From: Butyribacter intestini | GTDB lineage: Bacteria; Bacillota; Clostridia; Lachnospirales; Lachnospiraceae | Length of the DNA stretch: 64,000 bases | Assembly: GCA_001414325.1 (NCBI GenBank) | Contig: LLKB01000005.1 | Coordinates: 106,354-170,353, forward strand | Direction of reading: 5' to 3' | Shown here: positions 47,869-58,203 of the stretch, piece by piece | How the letters are laid out: the number at the start of each line of letters is the position of its first letter | Position numbering within the stretch: position 1 is the first letter of the stretch | Notes under the pieces: model-generated | What the model was told of the DNA's origin: nothing | The model's database searches: none | The model's input: only the letters and a program-made list of their open reading frames with translations | Made by a program: the position numbers and the translations under genes

Positions 47869-47930
47869 GAGAAAATTTGTTCTTTTAATTGTTTTTTATT
47901 ATAAATTTTGTCAATTTCTACATTCTTCTA

Positions 47931-48638
47931 CTAATTATTTGTCTTTAAAATGATTTTGTCTCCAGAATGATAGTCAGACATATCAATACTTCCTTTTAAA
48001 TTTCTCTTTGCTGTAGTCTTTAACACATCCGACAAAGCGGCAAGCTCATCATCATACATATCTTTTTTTCCAAGAAACACCCTTACCTTTCCCGAATAAA
48101 GCATTATACCGTCAGAGCTTGAATGTATCCTTGAAACATTTATCTTATAATGGCTTATAAGCTGCGATATATTCATTATCTTTGAAAAAAGTTTTTCATC
48201 CTTTACGCTGAATGCTTTACCTATGGAAAATTTTCCAAACTTTATGCCTGTTACCATCGGCACATCTTTTTTATGTTCTGAAAGACTTTGAAGAACTATT
48301 CCGTCTTTATCGAAATATACATACTGCCCCATATATTTTATGCATCCGCTTATCTTTTTATCATAGATATGAAGCACAACAGTATCATGGCTTTCATATT
48401 TTACATCAATATCCTCGACAAAAGGCAGTTTATTTATGCCATACAATTTGTTATACATTCTGAACACCAGTGCATTATCGGAAAATTTTCTGCAAAAAAC
48501 ACTTTTTTCTATTTCGCTGTCAGAATATACACTTCCACCCTCTATCTTAACCGTGTCTATATGAAACCAAAAATATAATACAAAAATGATTACAATTACG
48601 ACGCAAAGCGTTGCAAAGAAACGTTTTAGTATCCTCAT
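47931..48638 (-). CDS. ftsQ: Cell division protein FtsQ/DivIB
   Basis: 235 residues: short cytoplasmic start (MRILKRF), one membrane helix (about 8-27), then a POTRA domain (IDTVKIEGGSVYSDSEIEKS) and a beta domain outside. It scaffolds the FtsB-FtsL and FtsW-PBP complex. The weakly conserved family is supported by position between ftsW and ftsZ. The ATG at 48638 overlaps the ftsW stop as ATGA, and GAGG is 11 bases upstream; longer in-frame readings lie within ftsW. Confidence 0.85.
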   Translation of the reverse strand: MRILKRFFATLCVVIVIIFVLYFWFHIDTVKIEGGSVYSDSEIEKSVFCRKFSDNALVFRMYNKLYGINKLPFVEDIDVKYESHDTVVLHIYDKKISGCIKYMGQYVYFDKDGIVLQSLSEHKKDVPMVTGIKFGKFSIGKAFSVKDEKLFSKIMNISQLISHYKINVSRIHSSSDGIMLYSGKVRVFLGKKDMYDDELAALSDVLKTTAKRNLKGSIDMSDYHSGDKIILKTNN

Positions 48639-49801
48639 AAGCTGTTTAACCTCTTTTCTCTTTTTGAAACACCGAGTACGATTCCCATCTCCGCCATCAT
48701 TATCATCGCAGATGTTCCACCGTAACTTATAAACGGAAGCGGTATTCCCGTTGACGGTATCGAGTTTGTCACAACGGCAACATTTATAACTACCTGTATC
48801 GACAACTGCAGCATTACCCCGGCACACAGCATCGTGCCAAATATATCCTTAGCCTTATAACCTATCTGAATAACTTTAAAGAATAGTATTATAAATGCGA
48901 TAATGACACCCGCCGCACCTACAACACCAAGTTCCTCGCAGATTACCGAAAATATCATATCATTGTACGCCTCCGGTATATATCCGAGTTTCTGCACGCT
49001 GTTTCCTATGCCGTTGCCAAACAATCCGCCTGTAGCAATGGCATATAATCCCTGCTTTATCTGATGTGCATTTTCATTTGTCTCTACATGAAGCCATATC
49101 TGTATCCTCTCCATACGGAAAGGATCACCGAAAATTATATAAAGAGCTGCCGCCATCATCATAACTACTATACATACAACAAAATATCCGTTTTTATTGC
49201 TTGCTATAAAACACATTCCAACACTTATCCCTGCCACTACTATAGCAGAACTTAAGTTTTCTTTAGCAATCACTGCTATAAGCGGAGTTGTAAATGCCAT
49301 TACTTTCAAAAAGCCTGAGAATGTGTCAAAGATACTTCTGTTTATGTATGCCACATACGATATAAATATTATGACAACTATCTTTGTTATCTCCGATGGC
49401 TGAAACTGGACTGGACCAAATTTCAGCCATCTTCTCGCACCATTATAATCAACACCGATAAAAAGCACGGCAATCTGCATAACAAGTGCAATAACATATA
49501 AAATATGCACTACTCTTATTTTCTTGTTTTTAGAAAAAATCATTCTAATAAAAATATGGTAATCAAAACCTGCAACAAAAAGCATCATTGCACAGCCTGC
49601 CAAAAGCCCTGCTGCCTGTGACTTCACAAATCTAAGCTCTGAGCCGAGCAGCATGGCATTGTAAACTCCGGCACTTCTTATCATAACTATACCAAAGACT
49701 GCTATTCCTATAGTCAGTGCAATGAGTACATAGTCATATTTAGAGTAAATTTTTTCTTTTCTCGGTCCGGTTGTCTTTTCTTTACTCCAGGCTGTTGACA
49801 T
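48635..49801 (-). CDS. ftsW: Peptidoglycan polymerase FtsW (SEDS family)
   Basis: About ten membrane helices in 388 residues. SEDS signatures: GARRWLKFGPVQFQPSE, the KENLSSAI segment, NSVQKLGYIPEAYNDMIFSVICEELG, and STGIPLPFISYGGTS near the C-terminus. It polymerises septal glycan together with a class B PBP encoded nearby. The ATG at 49801 lies 20 bp inside murD; AAGGAG is almost adjacent to it, an unusually short spacing, so the exact start is uncertain. It couples to ftsQ by ATGA. Confidence 0.93.
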   Translation of the reverse strand: MSTAWSKEKTTGPRKEKIYSKYDYVLIALTIGIAVFGIVMIRSAGVYNAMLLGSELRFVKSQAAGLLAGCAMMLFVAGFDYHIFIRMIFSKNKKIRVVHILYVIALVMQIAVLFIGVDYNGARRWLKFGPVQFQPSEITKIVVIIFISYVAYINRSIFDTFSGFLKVMAFTTPLIAVIAKENLSSAIVVAGISVGMCFIASNKNGYFVVCIVVMMMAAALYIIFGDPFRMERIQIWLHVETNENAHQIKQGLYAIATGGLFGNGIGNSVQKLGYIPEAYNDMIFSVICEELGVVGAAGVIIAFIILFFKVIQIGYKAKDIFGTMLCAGVMLQLSIQVVINVAVVTNSIPSTGIPLPFISYGGTSAMIMMAEMGIVLGVSKREKRLNSL

Positions 49802-51140
49802 ACTCCTTAAATAACTTACCTCGCTCCTCAAAGTTTTTAAACATTCCCCAGCTTGCACAGGCAGGTGATAATAATACCGCATCCCCTGATACCGCCTGTT
49901 TACTGCTTACTTTCACGGCTTCTTCTAATGAATCTGTCATTATGACATTCTCAAAACCTGCTTTTTTAGCAGCAGCAGCTATCTTATCCCTTGTCTGTCC
50001 GAGAAGCACAAGTGCTTTTACTTTATCTCCAAACGAAGCTATCCATTCATCATATGATGAATCCTTATCATAGCCTCCACCTATGACAACGGTAGGTCTT
50101 ACCATAGCTTCAACTGCTTTTATCGCCGCATCAGGATTTGTTCCCTTTGAATCATTATAATATTTAACACCGTTTACTTCTTTTACATACTCTATTCTGT
50201 GCTCTACGGCATTAAACTCTTTTACGGCTTTTCTTATGCAGTCAAGCGGCACGCCTGCGTGCATTGCTATTGCAACGGCAGCCATAACATTCTCATAATT
50301 ATGTTTTCCTAAAAGTTTCATATCATGGATGGTACAGATTTCTATCGTCTCTGAACCATCATTATACATAATCTTTTCACCATCAAGCCATATGCCCTGT
50401 TCAAGTATATGCTCACTGCTAAACCAAAATACCTTTGCAGGTATATCTTTTGCTATCTTTTTAAGGTATTCATCCTCATAATTTAAGACACATATCTCAT
50501 CTTTATTTTGATTTTTAGCAATCCTTGCTTTTGTTTCGACATAACATTCCATAGTATGATGTCTATTTAAATGATCAGGTGTGATGTTAAGTATCGCACT
50601 TATCTGAGGATGAAACTTATTTATAGTTTCAAGCTGGAAACTGCTGACCTCTGCAACTGTCACTGACTCGTCTTTCATCTCTGCGGCATATTCCGTATAT
50701 GGAAGTCCTATATTTCCAACAACAAACACACTCTTAAAATATGTTTTCATAATCTCACCCGTAAGTGCCGTCGTTGTTGTCTTACCATTTGTGCCGGTTA
50801 TCGCAAACAGTTTTCCTTTTCCGCAAAGATATGCGAGTTCTATCTCTCCCCAAACCGGTATATTGTTTTCCTGAAGTTTCACCACAAACGGGAGGTCAGT
50901 CGGAACGCCCGGACTAAGTATTACAAAATCAATACTGTTCATTTTCTGTTCCGGCAGTTCTCCTATTATGAGGTCAAATTCCGCTTCTTTTGGAAATCTT
51001 TTCATTATTTCTTCTGACGAAAGCGAAGCATTTCCCTCAAGCAGGGTTACCTGTGCACCCACATGATTTAATAAATTTACAGCGGCGACTCCGCTTTTTC
51101 CTGTACCTACAACTAAAGCTCTCTTATTTGTAAATTTCAT
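49782..51140 (-). CDS. murD: UDP-N-acetylmuramoyl-L-alanine:D-glutamate ligase
   Basis: Adds D-glutamate to UDP-MurNAc-L-Ala. 452 residues: Rossmann start VVGTGKSGVAAVNLL, ATP loop AITGTNGKTTTTALTGE near 113-129, the central ITPDHLNRHH segment and the C-terminal NDSKGTNPDAAIKAVE. The other Mur ligases are not in the window. AGAGG precedes the ATG; mraY ends 33 bp upstream. Confidence 0.96.
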   Translation of the reverse strand: MKFTNKRALVVGTGKSGVAAVNLLNHVGAQVTLLEGNASLSSEEIMKRFPKEAEFDLIIGELPEQKMNSIDFVILSPGVPTDLPFVVKLQENNIPVWGEIELAYLCGKGKLFAITGTNGKTTTTALTGEIMKTYFKSVFVVGNIGLPYTEYAAEMKDESVTVAEVSSFQLETINKFHPQISAILNITPDHLNRHHTMECYVETKARIAKNQNKDEICVLNYEDEYLKKIAKDIPAKVFWFSSEHILEQGIWLDGEKIMYNDGSETIEICTIHDMKLLGKHNYENVMAAVAIAMHAGVPLDCIRKAVKEFNAVEHRIEYVKEVNGVKYYNDSKGTNPDAAIKAVEAMVRPTVVIGGGYDKDSSYDEWIASFGDKVKALVLLGQTRDKIAAAAKKAGFENVIMTDSLEEAVKVSSKQAVSGDAVLLSPACASWGMFKNFEERGKLFKEYVNSLE

Positions 51141-51173
51141 AACTATCCTCTTTTCTTCATTCTCTTATCAGTT

Positions 51174-52145
51174 TTAATCCAATATGGCAGCTATACACAT
51201 AACTGTCGTAACTATTGAAAACAATGCCACAACCGTTGTCTCCCGCCAGCCGCATTGTTCAAAATGGTGATGCAGAGGTGCCATTCTAAACAGTCTTTTT
51301 CCACCGCTTAGTTTAAAATAGACAACCTGCAATATTACTGACAAAACCTCTGCCAGATAAATTATCCCTACTATTGCTATATATAAAGGCATTTTCAACT
51401 CCACAGCCATAGCGGCAACAAAACCTCCAAGTGCCAGCGAACCGGTATCTCCCATAAAAACGAGTGCCGGATAAACATTGAACAGCAAAAATCCCATCAA
51501 TGCTCCCGCAACACAACCGCCTGACAAAACAAGACTGCTGCCGCTTTTTAATGCTGCAATAGAAAAAAACACCACTATAAGTAATGTCACACTTGACGCA
51601 AGTCCGTCAAGCCCATCGGTCAGATTTACACCATTGACCGTCCCTATCATTATGATATAAATGAAAATAAAAAACAACCATTTAGGCATCGTAAGATAAA
51701 TGCCATCTCTTATTCCTCCGGTAAATGGCACAAGCATCTCACATTCATCCGAAATCCTTACCATATAATAATAACAGAACAATAATGCCACAACACCTTG
51801 CAAAACAAGTTTCTGAATAACCGTAAGACCGAGAGACCTTTTCAAAACAACTTTTATATAGTCATCTAAAAAGCCTATCGCACCAAATCCTAAAAAAGCA
51901 AATAAAAGCAGACTCATCTGACGGTTCATACTTATTTCAAAAATATTTATTATAACCGCACTTATCAGTATTACAAGCCCACCCATTGTAGGTACTCCTG
52001 CTTTCTTAAGATGCCCTCTGGGGCCATCGGCTCTTATCTGCTGATTCACATTAAAAAACTTAAGAACATAAATCATAACCGGACAAAGCAGTGTACTTAC
52101 CAAAAAAGCTGCAAATATCGAAAAAAACACAGATACATATGTCAT
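51174..52145 (-). CDS. mraY: Phospho-N-acetylmuramoyl-pentapeptide transferase
   Basis: Forms lipid I in the membrane. 323 residues with about ten helices. Signatures: GVPTMGGL, LGFGAIGFLDDYIKV with catalytic Asp residues, NGVNLTDGLDGLA and APLHHHFEQCGW. Two starts are possible: the ATG at 52145, six bases after GGAG (preferred), and 52157 after a weaker AGG. PBP lies upstream, murD downstream. Confidence 0.95.
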   Translation of the reverse strand: MTYVSVFFSIFAAFLVSTLLCPVMIYVLKFFNVNQQIRADGPRGHLKKAGVPTMGGLVILISAVIINIFEISMNRQMSLLLFAFLGFGAIGFLDDYIKVVLKRSLGLTVIQKLVLQGVVALLFCYYYMVRISDECEMLVPFTGGIRDGIYLTMPKWLFFIFIYIIMIGTVNGVNLTDGLDGLASSVTLLIVVFFSIAALKSGSSLVLSGGCVAGALMGFLLFNVYPALVFMGDTGSLALGGFVAAMAVELKMPLYIAIVGIIYLAEVLSVILQVVYFKLSGGKRLFRMAPLHHHFEQCGWRETTVVALFSIVTTVMCIAAILD

Positions 52146-52241
52146 ATAATTCTCCATTCTTACGCCTATTTGCACATGGCGTGATTATTTAGGTTTCCGG
52201 TCACCCCTAAATTGTAAGCTGCAGACATTCTTTAGCATGCT

Positions 52242-53981
52242 CTAATTTCCACTGTAACCGTAATCCTCTTTTCCATCAACATAAGGCAGTATATCATCAA
52301 GCAGCTTTGAAATAACAGGTGCCGCAATAGTTCCCCCATAATAAATCCCGGATGGTTCATCTATCAGCACCAAAGCTATGACTTTCGGATTTTGTGCTGG
52401 AGCAAATCCCATGCATGATGCAATATATTTTCCGCTTCTTCTTGGAAGTTTTTCCGAAGTTCCTGTCTTTGCACCAACTTTATACCCCTCTATTGCCGCT
52501 TTCTTTCCACCGCCCTCTGACACAACGGTCTCCAGTACGTTCTTCATAACATCTGATGTTTCTTTTGATATGACATTCTTTTTTGAAGTATATCTGATAT
52601 TTGTTTTTCTCTGAGTTTCGGTGTCCGATATGCTCACTCCAAAATGTGGAGTTATCATCGTACCCCCGTTTATAACGGCACTTATCGTGGTAAGTATTCT
52701 TATCGGAGACAACTGAAACGACTGTCCAAAAGACATGGTCGCAAGCTCAACCTCACCGACATTTTTTTGTTTATGCATTATCGTACCCGCTTCCCCCGGA
52801 ACATCTATTCCGGTCTTGTCGAGTATGCAAAACTTTTTTAGATACTTAAACATATTAGAAACACCAAGCCTTTGTCCGATTTCCATAAAAACCGGATTGC
52901 AGGAATTCTGGACTCCCTGCACAAAAGTTTCTGTTCCATGCCCCGTTGTTTTATGACACCTTATTCTCCTGTCTGCCACTAATTTATAACCGGGACAATT
53001 AAAAGTATCCGTAAGCTTGACAACTCCCTGCTCATATGCGGCTGTAGCCGTAAAAACCTTAAACACGGAACCCGGCTCATATGTATCGCATATACAGCCG
53101 TTTCTCCACATCTCATTCAATTTCTTATTCAGCTCTTTTATATTTTTGGTCTTATTCTTTCCACTGAGTTTATACGGTTCATTAAGATTAAATTCAGGCA
53201 CATTTACCATGGAATAAATCTCACCGTTATTTGGATTCATAACAAGTATCTTTACATTTTTTGCATCTTTGGCTTCCATTACATTGAGTGCTGCCTGCAT
53301 GGCAAACTTCTGTATATTTATATCTATACTTGTGTAAAGATCTTTGCCCGCCTTTGGCTCTATCCTCTCTTCTGCCCTCTTGTCGATTTCAATGCCGCGT
53401 GCATTTGTAGTCGTAAGTATATACCCGGCTTCTCCTTTCAAATAATCGTCATACTTTACTTCAAGCCCGACAATCCCCTGATTATCTGCACCCGTAAAAC
53501 CTATAACTTTAGATGCAATATTGTTAAAGGGATATGTTCTTTTATAATCCTCATCAACCATAACACCATCAAGTTCAAGATTTCTTACCCTGTCGGATAT
53601 TTCCTTGTCAACATTTGACTTTATCTTTTCTCTTGAAGAAACCTTTTCAACCTTTTTTCTTATCTCACTTTCATCAATATCAAGAATTTCTGATAGTTTT
53701 TTTATCACCTTCTCCGGCTGTTTAATCTGATTATGTATCACTGAGATAGTCGAAACAGATTTATTTCCGGCAAGAACAATTCCGTTCCTGTCCAATATCC
53801 TGCCCCTGCTTCCCTTGATACTTCTCTCCCTCTGCTGAACTGCTTTTGCCTTTTTTCCATAATAATCAGCACGGTATATCATAAGATAAACAAGTCTGCC
53901 AATAAGCAAAAATGAGCAGAAACATATTACAGCAAATACAAATAACAGGCGTTGCTTTTGTGGTGTCTTGCAATACTTCAT
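52242..53981 (-). CDS. Class B penicillin-binding protein (second of two; SpoVD/FtsI type)
   Basis: A DD-transpeptidase of 579 residues: short cytoplasmic tail, one membrane helix (about 11-33), the pedestal domain with RGRILDRNGIVLAGN, and the transpeptidase domain with SxxK Ser305-Lys308 (EPGSVFKVFT), SCN at 360-362 and KTGT at 505-508. There are no PASTA domains. It lies directly after another class B PBP; one may serve vegetative division and the other sporulation (SpoVD-like), but I cannot assign which. Confidence 0.9.
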   Translation of the reverse strand: MKYCKTPQKQRLLFVFAVICFCSFLLIGRLVYLMIYRADYYGKKAKAVQQRERSIKGSRGRILDRNGIVLAGNKSVSTISVIHNQIKQPEKVIKKLSEILDIDESEIRKKVEKVSSREKIKSNVDKEISDRVRNLELDGVMVDEDYKRTYPFNNIASKVIGFTGADNQGIVGLEVKYDDYLKGEAGYILTTTNARGIEIDKRAEERIEPKAGKDLYTSIDINIQKFAMQAALNVMEAKDAKNVKILVMNPNNGEIYSMVNVPEFNLNEPYKLSGKNKTKNIKELNKKLNEMWRNGCICDTYEPGSVFKVFTATAAYEQGVVKLTDTFNCPGYKLVADRRIRCHKTTGHGTETFVQGVQNSCNPVFMEIGQRLGVSNMFKYLKKFCILDKTGIDVPGEAGTIMHKQKNVGEVELATMSFGQSFQLSPIRILTTISAVINGGTMITPHFGVSISDTETQRKTNIRYTSKKNVISKETSDVMKNVLETVVSEGGGKKAAIEGYKVGAKTGTSEKLPRRSGKYIASCMGFAPAQNPKVIALVLIDEPSGIYYGGTIAAPVISKLLDDILPYVDGKEDYGYSGN

Positions 53982-54055
53982 AGTCAGTCCTCTTTTTGAA
54001 TATGGCTATTAAGTATTGTATTACAGGTATAGATTTTTATGCACCAAAAAACGAA

Positions 54056-56041
54056 TTATCCGTTATTTTTTTTACTTTTTGCAACTTTATAAGTGCTTGA
54101 AGAAAATCCTCCCTTTGGAACTTCAAGAAGCTGATTTCCTTTTTTTGTTGACGGCAGTGTGATTTTTTTCGCACTGTCAGATTTGCCTGTCTGTTTATAT
54201 ATACCCAACATCGGAAGAACATCTTTAAGAACTTCACTCGCAAACTCAGTAGCATATGTACTATGTGCCTGGTCTGAAACATGAGGTTCATCAATAACAA
54301 CATATATCATAAGTTCCGGCTTATCCGTCGGTGTAAAGCCTGCAAATGAAACAAGATATTTTCCTTCATTTCTCGGCCATTTCTCAGCCGTACCCGTTTT
54401 TCCGCCTATAACATACCCTTTTACTCTTGCAGGGCTTGCCGTACCCTCGTCATCCTCAACAGTCTTTTCAAGATATTTTCTTATAAGTTTGCTCGCATCT
54501 TCCGAGACAACTCTCTTTACAAGTGTGTTATCATTGGATGAAACAACTGCTCCACTCTCTGAATTTATCTCCTTAACAACATGAGGCTGATAATAATTTC
54601 CGCCGTTTATAACTGCACTAAATGCTGATGCAAGCTGAATCATCGTAACAGTCTGACCCTGTCCAAAACTCGAAGTTGCAAGCTCGACCTGATGCAGTTT
54701 TTCTTTGCTGAATATACCGCCCTCAGCTTCGCCCGGCAGGTCTATACCAGTCTTTGAACCAAAGCCAAAACTTCTGACATATTTTGCAAACCTGGTTGCA
54801 CCAAGATCCGCCGCCATATGCATCATCACATCATTACAAGATTTCATCAAAGCCTTACACGGATCTATATCTCCATGGCCTCCGTTAGAATATGCCACAC
54901 ATTTTATATATGTAGGTCCTATCTTCTGACCTCCGTCACAACGATAATGTTTTCCGTCATATGTCACGCCCTCGTCAAGGCTTGCCGCAACCGTAACCGG
55001 TTTAAAAGTCGAACCCGGTTCGTACGCATCGGAGATACAGAAATTTCGCCATAATTTCTGTAATTCTTCACCCTTTTTCTTTGATGACATTTTTGCTATC
55101 TTAGACTTTGAAAATTTCACCGAAAGATTTCTAGGATCATTGAGATTATAACTTGGATAATCTGCCATCGCATATATCTCCCCATTTTGGGGATTCATAA
55201 GGATAACACCCATATTTTTTGAGCCGGTATCTTTCTGAAATTTTTTCATTTTCTTTTCCAGTACACCCTGCACATTTATATCTATAGTCGATACTATCTT
55301 ATTTCCGTTTTTTGCTTCCTTTACTTTTTCTATAAGATTAAGATTTGAATCATAATAACCAAAGCTTTTGCCATTCACACCATTAAGGCTTGAATTATAC
55401 CAGCTTTCAATACCTCCAAGTCCGTTACCGTCAGAAGAGCAAAAACCAAGCACCGTACTTGCTACCTCAGAATATGGATAAGTTCTTATATATTTTTCTT
55501 CAAACCACACACCTGTTATATCACTGTCCTCATCTGCGAGTTTATTAAATTCTTCAACAATTTTTCTTTGAATTGATGTATATTTCTTCATCGGATAATA
55601 CATAGAATTAGGTTTTTTTGACAAAATTGAATAAAATGTTTTTTCGCTGATACCAAACACTTTTTTTAAAGCGGCTGCTGTTGCTTTTTTCGATGCATCA
55701 GCGTCCTTATCCGCTGCCTGTCTGTTTTCATCTGCCTCTATAACCTGCTTAGGCTCTAATATAAGATCATATACTTTTGTACTCTTAGCAAGGGTATTGC
55801 CATTTCTGTCGACAATATCCCCTCTTTTATAATGAATCACCTTATTTACATAACTTTGCTGAGACAAAACTTCTTTTTTATACTCTGTTCCTTTGTTTAC
55901 ATTTAAATAGATTACTCTGACACCTGCACCCATAATAAGTGCAAATATAAGCAGTATGGCTATAACCAGCTTTACTCTTGATTCCCGCCTTAATCTGTTT
56001 ATATTTCTTCGTCTTATTTTTTTTAACATCGTTTTGTCCAT
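54056..56041 (-). CDS. Class B penicillin-binding protein (FtsI/PbpB type)
   Basis: 661 residues: a basic cytoplasmic start, one membrane helix (about 24-46), the pedestal with RGDIVDRNGNTLAKS, and the transpeptidase domain with Ser344-Lys347 (GSTFKPVT), SCN at 401-403 and KTGT at 547-550. The last about 35 residues (after DVLPMLGIY) form a polar, Lys/Ser-rich tail without PASTA repeats. Being immediately after ftsL, it is the likelier FtsI partner of FtsW. GAGG lies nine bases before the ATG. Confidence 0.91.
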   Translation of the reverse strand: MDKTMLKKIRRRNINRLRRESRVKLVIAILLIFALIMGAGVRVIYLNVNKGTEYKKEVLSQQSYVNKVIHYKRGDIVDRNGNTLAKSTKVYDLILEPKQVIEADENRQAADKDADASKKATAAALKKVFGISEKTFYSILSKKPNSMYYPMKKYTSIQRKIVEEFNKLADEDSDITGVWFEEKYIRTYPYSEVASTVLGFCSSDGNGLGGIESWYNSSLNGVNGKSFGYYDSNLNLIEKVKEAKNGNKIVSTIDINVQGVLEKKMKKFQKDTGSKNMGVILMNPQNGEIYAMADYPSYNLNDPRNLSVKFSKSKIAKMSSKKKGEELQKLWRNFCISDAYEPGSTFKPVTVAASLDEGVTYDGKHYRCDGGQKIGPTYIKCVAYSNGGHGDIDPCKALMKSCNDVMMHMAADLGATRFAKYVRSFGFGSKTGIDLPGEAEGGIFSKEKLHQVELATSSFGQGQTVTMIQLASAFSAVINGGNYYQPHVVKEINSESGAVVSSNDNTLVKRVVSEDASKLIRKYLEKTVEDDEGTASPARVKGYVIGGKTGTAEKWPRNEGKYLVSFAGFTPTDKPELMIYVVIDEPHVSDQAHSTYATEFASEVLKDVLPMLGIYKQTGKSDSAKKITLPSTKKGNQLLEVPKGGFSSSTYKVAKSKKNNG

Positions 56042-56113
56042 TGCAACAAACCTCTACCAATCTGACAATCATCTGCCACTCACATTTATTGTGCATCCGG
56101 CAATGATAATATT

Positions 56114-56641
56114 CTATTTATTCGTTGTTTCAGGCACTTTAGCGTACTGCTTAACCATGTCGCTCTTTTTGTTTTTATATTTAAACACCTGATTATTCTC
56201 TGCTCTTACCATGCCAAGTTTTCTTGTCGCTTTTTTATATATCTGCGACAAATCTACTCCATTTAATATTTCCTCATACTTCTCATCATTTGAAATCTTC
56301 TGCTCCTGAATTTCTGACTGAAGTGCGACCACCTCTTTTTTCAGTGCAACACTTCTGTTCTGTGCACTTATAAATGATGCAGTAACTCCTATAAGGATAA
56401 TCGCAACACACATCATAAAAACTATATTAAACACTGAAACACCAGGTATTGCAATATTACCCGGATCAAGTTGTCTTCTTCTGCGTTTCTCACGCTCTAT
56501 TCTCTCTTCTTCTCTTCTTTTTGGTACAGCTTCAAGCTGTCTGACTGTATTTCCCTCAACATATGTGTTTTTCCTGTAATTAGGAATGTGCCTTCTCTTA
56601 TTATTTTCATATGTATAACCGTTTCTGGTATATTCTGACAT
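56114..56641 (-). CDS. ftsL: FtsL-like septum protein
   Basis: 175 residues: a long basic cytoplasmic region (about 1-80, many Arg), one membrane helix (VFNIVFMMCVAIILIGVTASF), then a coiled coil (about 108-145, SVALKKEVVALQSEIQEQKI) outside. Sequence is poorly conserved in this family; the call rests on topology and position between rsmH and the PBP. The ATG at 56641 follows AAGGAGG. Its basic cytoplasmic tail is longer than in classic FtsL. Confidence 0.75.
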   Translation of the reverse strand: MSEYTRNGYTYENNKRRHIPNYRKNTYVEGNTVRQLEAVPKRREEERIEREKRRRRQLDPGNIAIPGVSVFNIVFMMCVAIILIGVTASFISAQNRSVALKKEVVALQSEIQEQKISNDEKYEEILNGVDLSQIYKKATRKLGMVRAENNQVFKYKNKKSDMVKQYAKVPETTNK

Positions 56642-56663
56642 TTGACTCCTCCTTGTTCTGCCA

Positions 56664-57599
56664 CTAATTGTGCTCAAATATTCTCAGTTTTGCGCTTTTT
56701 GAACGCGGATTAACTTCCATTTCCTCTCCACTTGGAAGTATAGGTTTTCTCGTTATAACTCTCCCTTTTGGTTTTCTCCCACATACGCAAACTGGAAAAT
56801 CAGACGGACAAACACAAGGGTTTTGTGCCGTTCTAAATGCATTCTTCACAATTCTGTCCTCAAGAGAATGAAATGTGATTATACAAAATCTTCCTCCCGG
56901 ATTTAGTAAGTCTATCATGTCATTAAGATTTTTCTCCAAAACATCCAATTCATGATTTACTTCTATCCTTATTGCCTGAAATGTCCTTTTTGCCGGATGT
57001 CCTCCCTGCTTTTTCATCTTCATCGGTATCGCATGGTCGACTATTTCAGCCAATCTTTTAGTTGTAAGGATAGGACTTTCCTGTCTCTCCATCACAATAT
57101 GTTTTGCAATATTCTTTGCAAATTTATCTTCGCCATAATTTTTTATAATATGGAAAAGTTCGCTTTCCGTGTACTCATTTACAACCGTTTCCGCTGATAA
57201 CGGCTGTCTTGTATCCATACGCATATCAAGAGGTGCATCCATTCTGTAAGAAAAACCTCTCTCTGCCGTATCTAACTGAAATGATGATACTCCGAGGTCG
57301 AGTGTTATGCCGTCAACACCTGAAATACCAAGTTCATGAACAACATCCGGCATATCCGAATAGTTGCTCCTGACTATAGTTACCTTATCACCATATTTTT
57401 TCAATCTCTCCGTACTGACTTTGATAGCATCTTCATCCTGGTCTATACCAATAAATCTGCCATCCGTGCCAAGTCGTTCACACACATGACCGGCGTGCCC
57501 GGCACCTCCGAGTGTTCCATCAACATATGTGCCATTTTCCTTAATGTCAAGCCCCTCTATAACTTCATCAAGTAGAACCGACTTATGAACAAATTCCAT
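56664..57599 (-). CDS. rsmH: 16S rRNA (cytosine-1402-N4) methyltransferase
   Basis: Methylates C1402 of 16S rRNA with SAM. 311 residues: N-terminal [16 protein letters not shown] motif [38 protein letters not shown], the inserted helical domain, and [16 protein letters not shown] precedes the ATG at 57599; four earlier in-frame codons lack a site. mraZ ends 32 bp upstream. Confidence 0.96.
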   Translation of the reverse strand: MEFVHKSVLLDEVIEGLDIKENGTYVDGTLGGAGHAGHVCERLGTDGRFIGIDQDEDAIKVSTERLKKYGDKVTIVRSNYSDMPDVVHELGISGVDGITLDLGVSSFQLDTAERGFSYRMDAPLDMRMDTRQPLSAETVVNEYTESELFHIIKNYGEDKFAKNIAKHIVMERQESPILTTKRLAEIVDHAIPMKMKKQGGHPAKRTFQAIRIEVNHELDVLEKNLNDMIDLLNPGGRFCIITFHSLEDRIVKNAFRTAQNPCVCPSDFPVCVCGRKPKGRVITRKPILPSGEEMEVNPRSKSAKLRIFEHN

Positions 57600-57631
57600 A
57601 ATAACCCTCACTTCTGCACTAATATTCTTAC

Positions 57632-58060
57632 TTATAACGAAATACCAAGCTCGTCCATAGCCTCATCAAGACCCGCTGTCTCCTCTATTTCCTCCTCAGC
57701 TTTAAGTCTCTCCTTGTCCCATACTTCTATACGGTTCATCATACCAAGAAAAACAACATCTTTTTCCAAGCCTGCACTCTCCCTTAACAATCCGGGAATA
57801 AGTATCCTTCCCTGTTTATCAGTTGTAACTTCCATAGCCTTTGATAAAAACTGACGCTGTAATCTTCTTGTATTCTGGCTTGACGAAAGACCCATCAGCT
57901 TGTCTGCAAAATCTATCCACTCCTGCGACGGATAGATAAAAAGGCAGCCATCTAATCCTTTCGTTATAACGAATGTATCGCCCAATTCGTTTCGATATTT
58001 GGCAGGAATGATTATTCTGCCCTTGGTGTCAATAGTATGCTCATACTGACCCATAAACAT
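57632..58060 (-). CDS. mraZ: Transcriptional regulator MraZ
   Basis: An AbrB-like DNA-binding protein that regulates its own operon. 142 residues with two SpoVT/AbrB-like halves: [20 protein letters not shown] at the start and [18 protein letters not shown] near 75, each with the DxxGR motif. The acidic C-terminus is usual. GTGGGTGATT precedes the ATG at 58060; another ATG follows two codons later. Upstream are several GTGG(G) boxes and a strong promoter. Confidence 0.95.
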   Translation of the reverse strand: MFMGQYEHTIDTKGRIIIPAKYRNELGDTFVITKGLDGCLFIYPSQEWIDFADKLMGLSSSQNTRRLQRQFLSKAMEVTTDKQGRILIPGLLRESAGLEKDVVFLGMMNRIEVWDKERLKAEEEIEETAGLDEAMDELGISL

Positions 58061-58068
58061 AATAATCA

Positions 58069-58159
58069 CCCACTTTCTACCACCTATATGCAATTTGTCC
58101 CCACTTTTAACCACTTATATCCCCTATAATATAACTTTTCCCCACTTTTTGCAAGTGGG
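58069..58159 (-). promoter_or_regulatory. mraZ promoter with tandem GTGG(G) boxes (candidate MraZ operator)
   Basis: Minus strand: -35 TTGCAA (58149..58154), 17 bp, -10 TATTAT (58126..58131). GTGG(G) boxes occur at 58140..58145 within the spacer, as a pair at 58111..58114 and 58099..58104, and as a pair at 58080..58083 and 58069..58073. Within each pair the boxes are spaced about one helix turn. A CCCACTT/AAGTGGG inverted repeat covers the -35. Known MraZ sites are direct repeats of a TGGG-type core, so autoregulation is likely. Confidence 0.7.
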
Positions 58160-58203
58160 TGACAAAAAAAAGTCATATTTTTCTCCTTAACCTGTTTTCT
58201 TGT

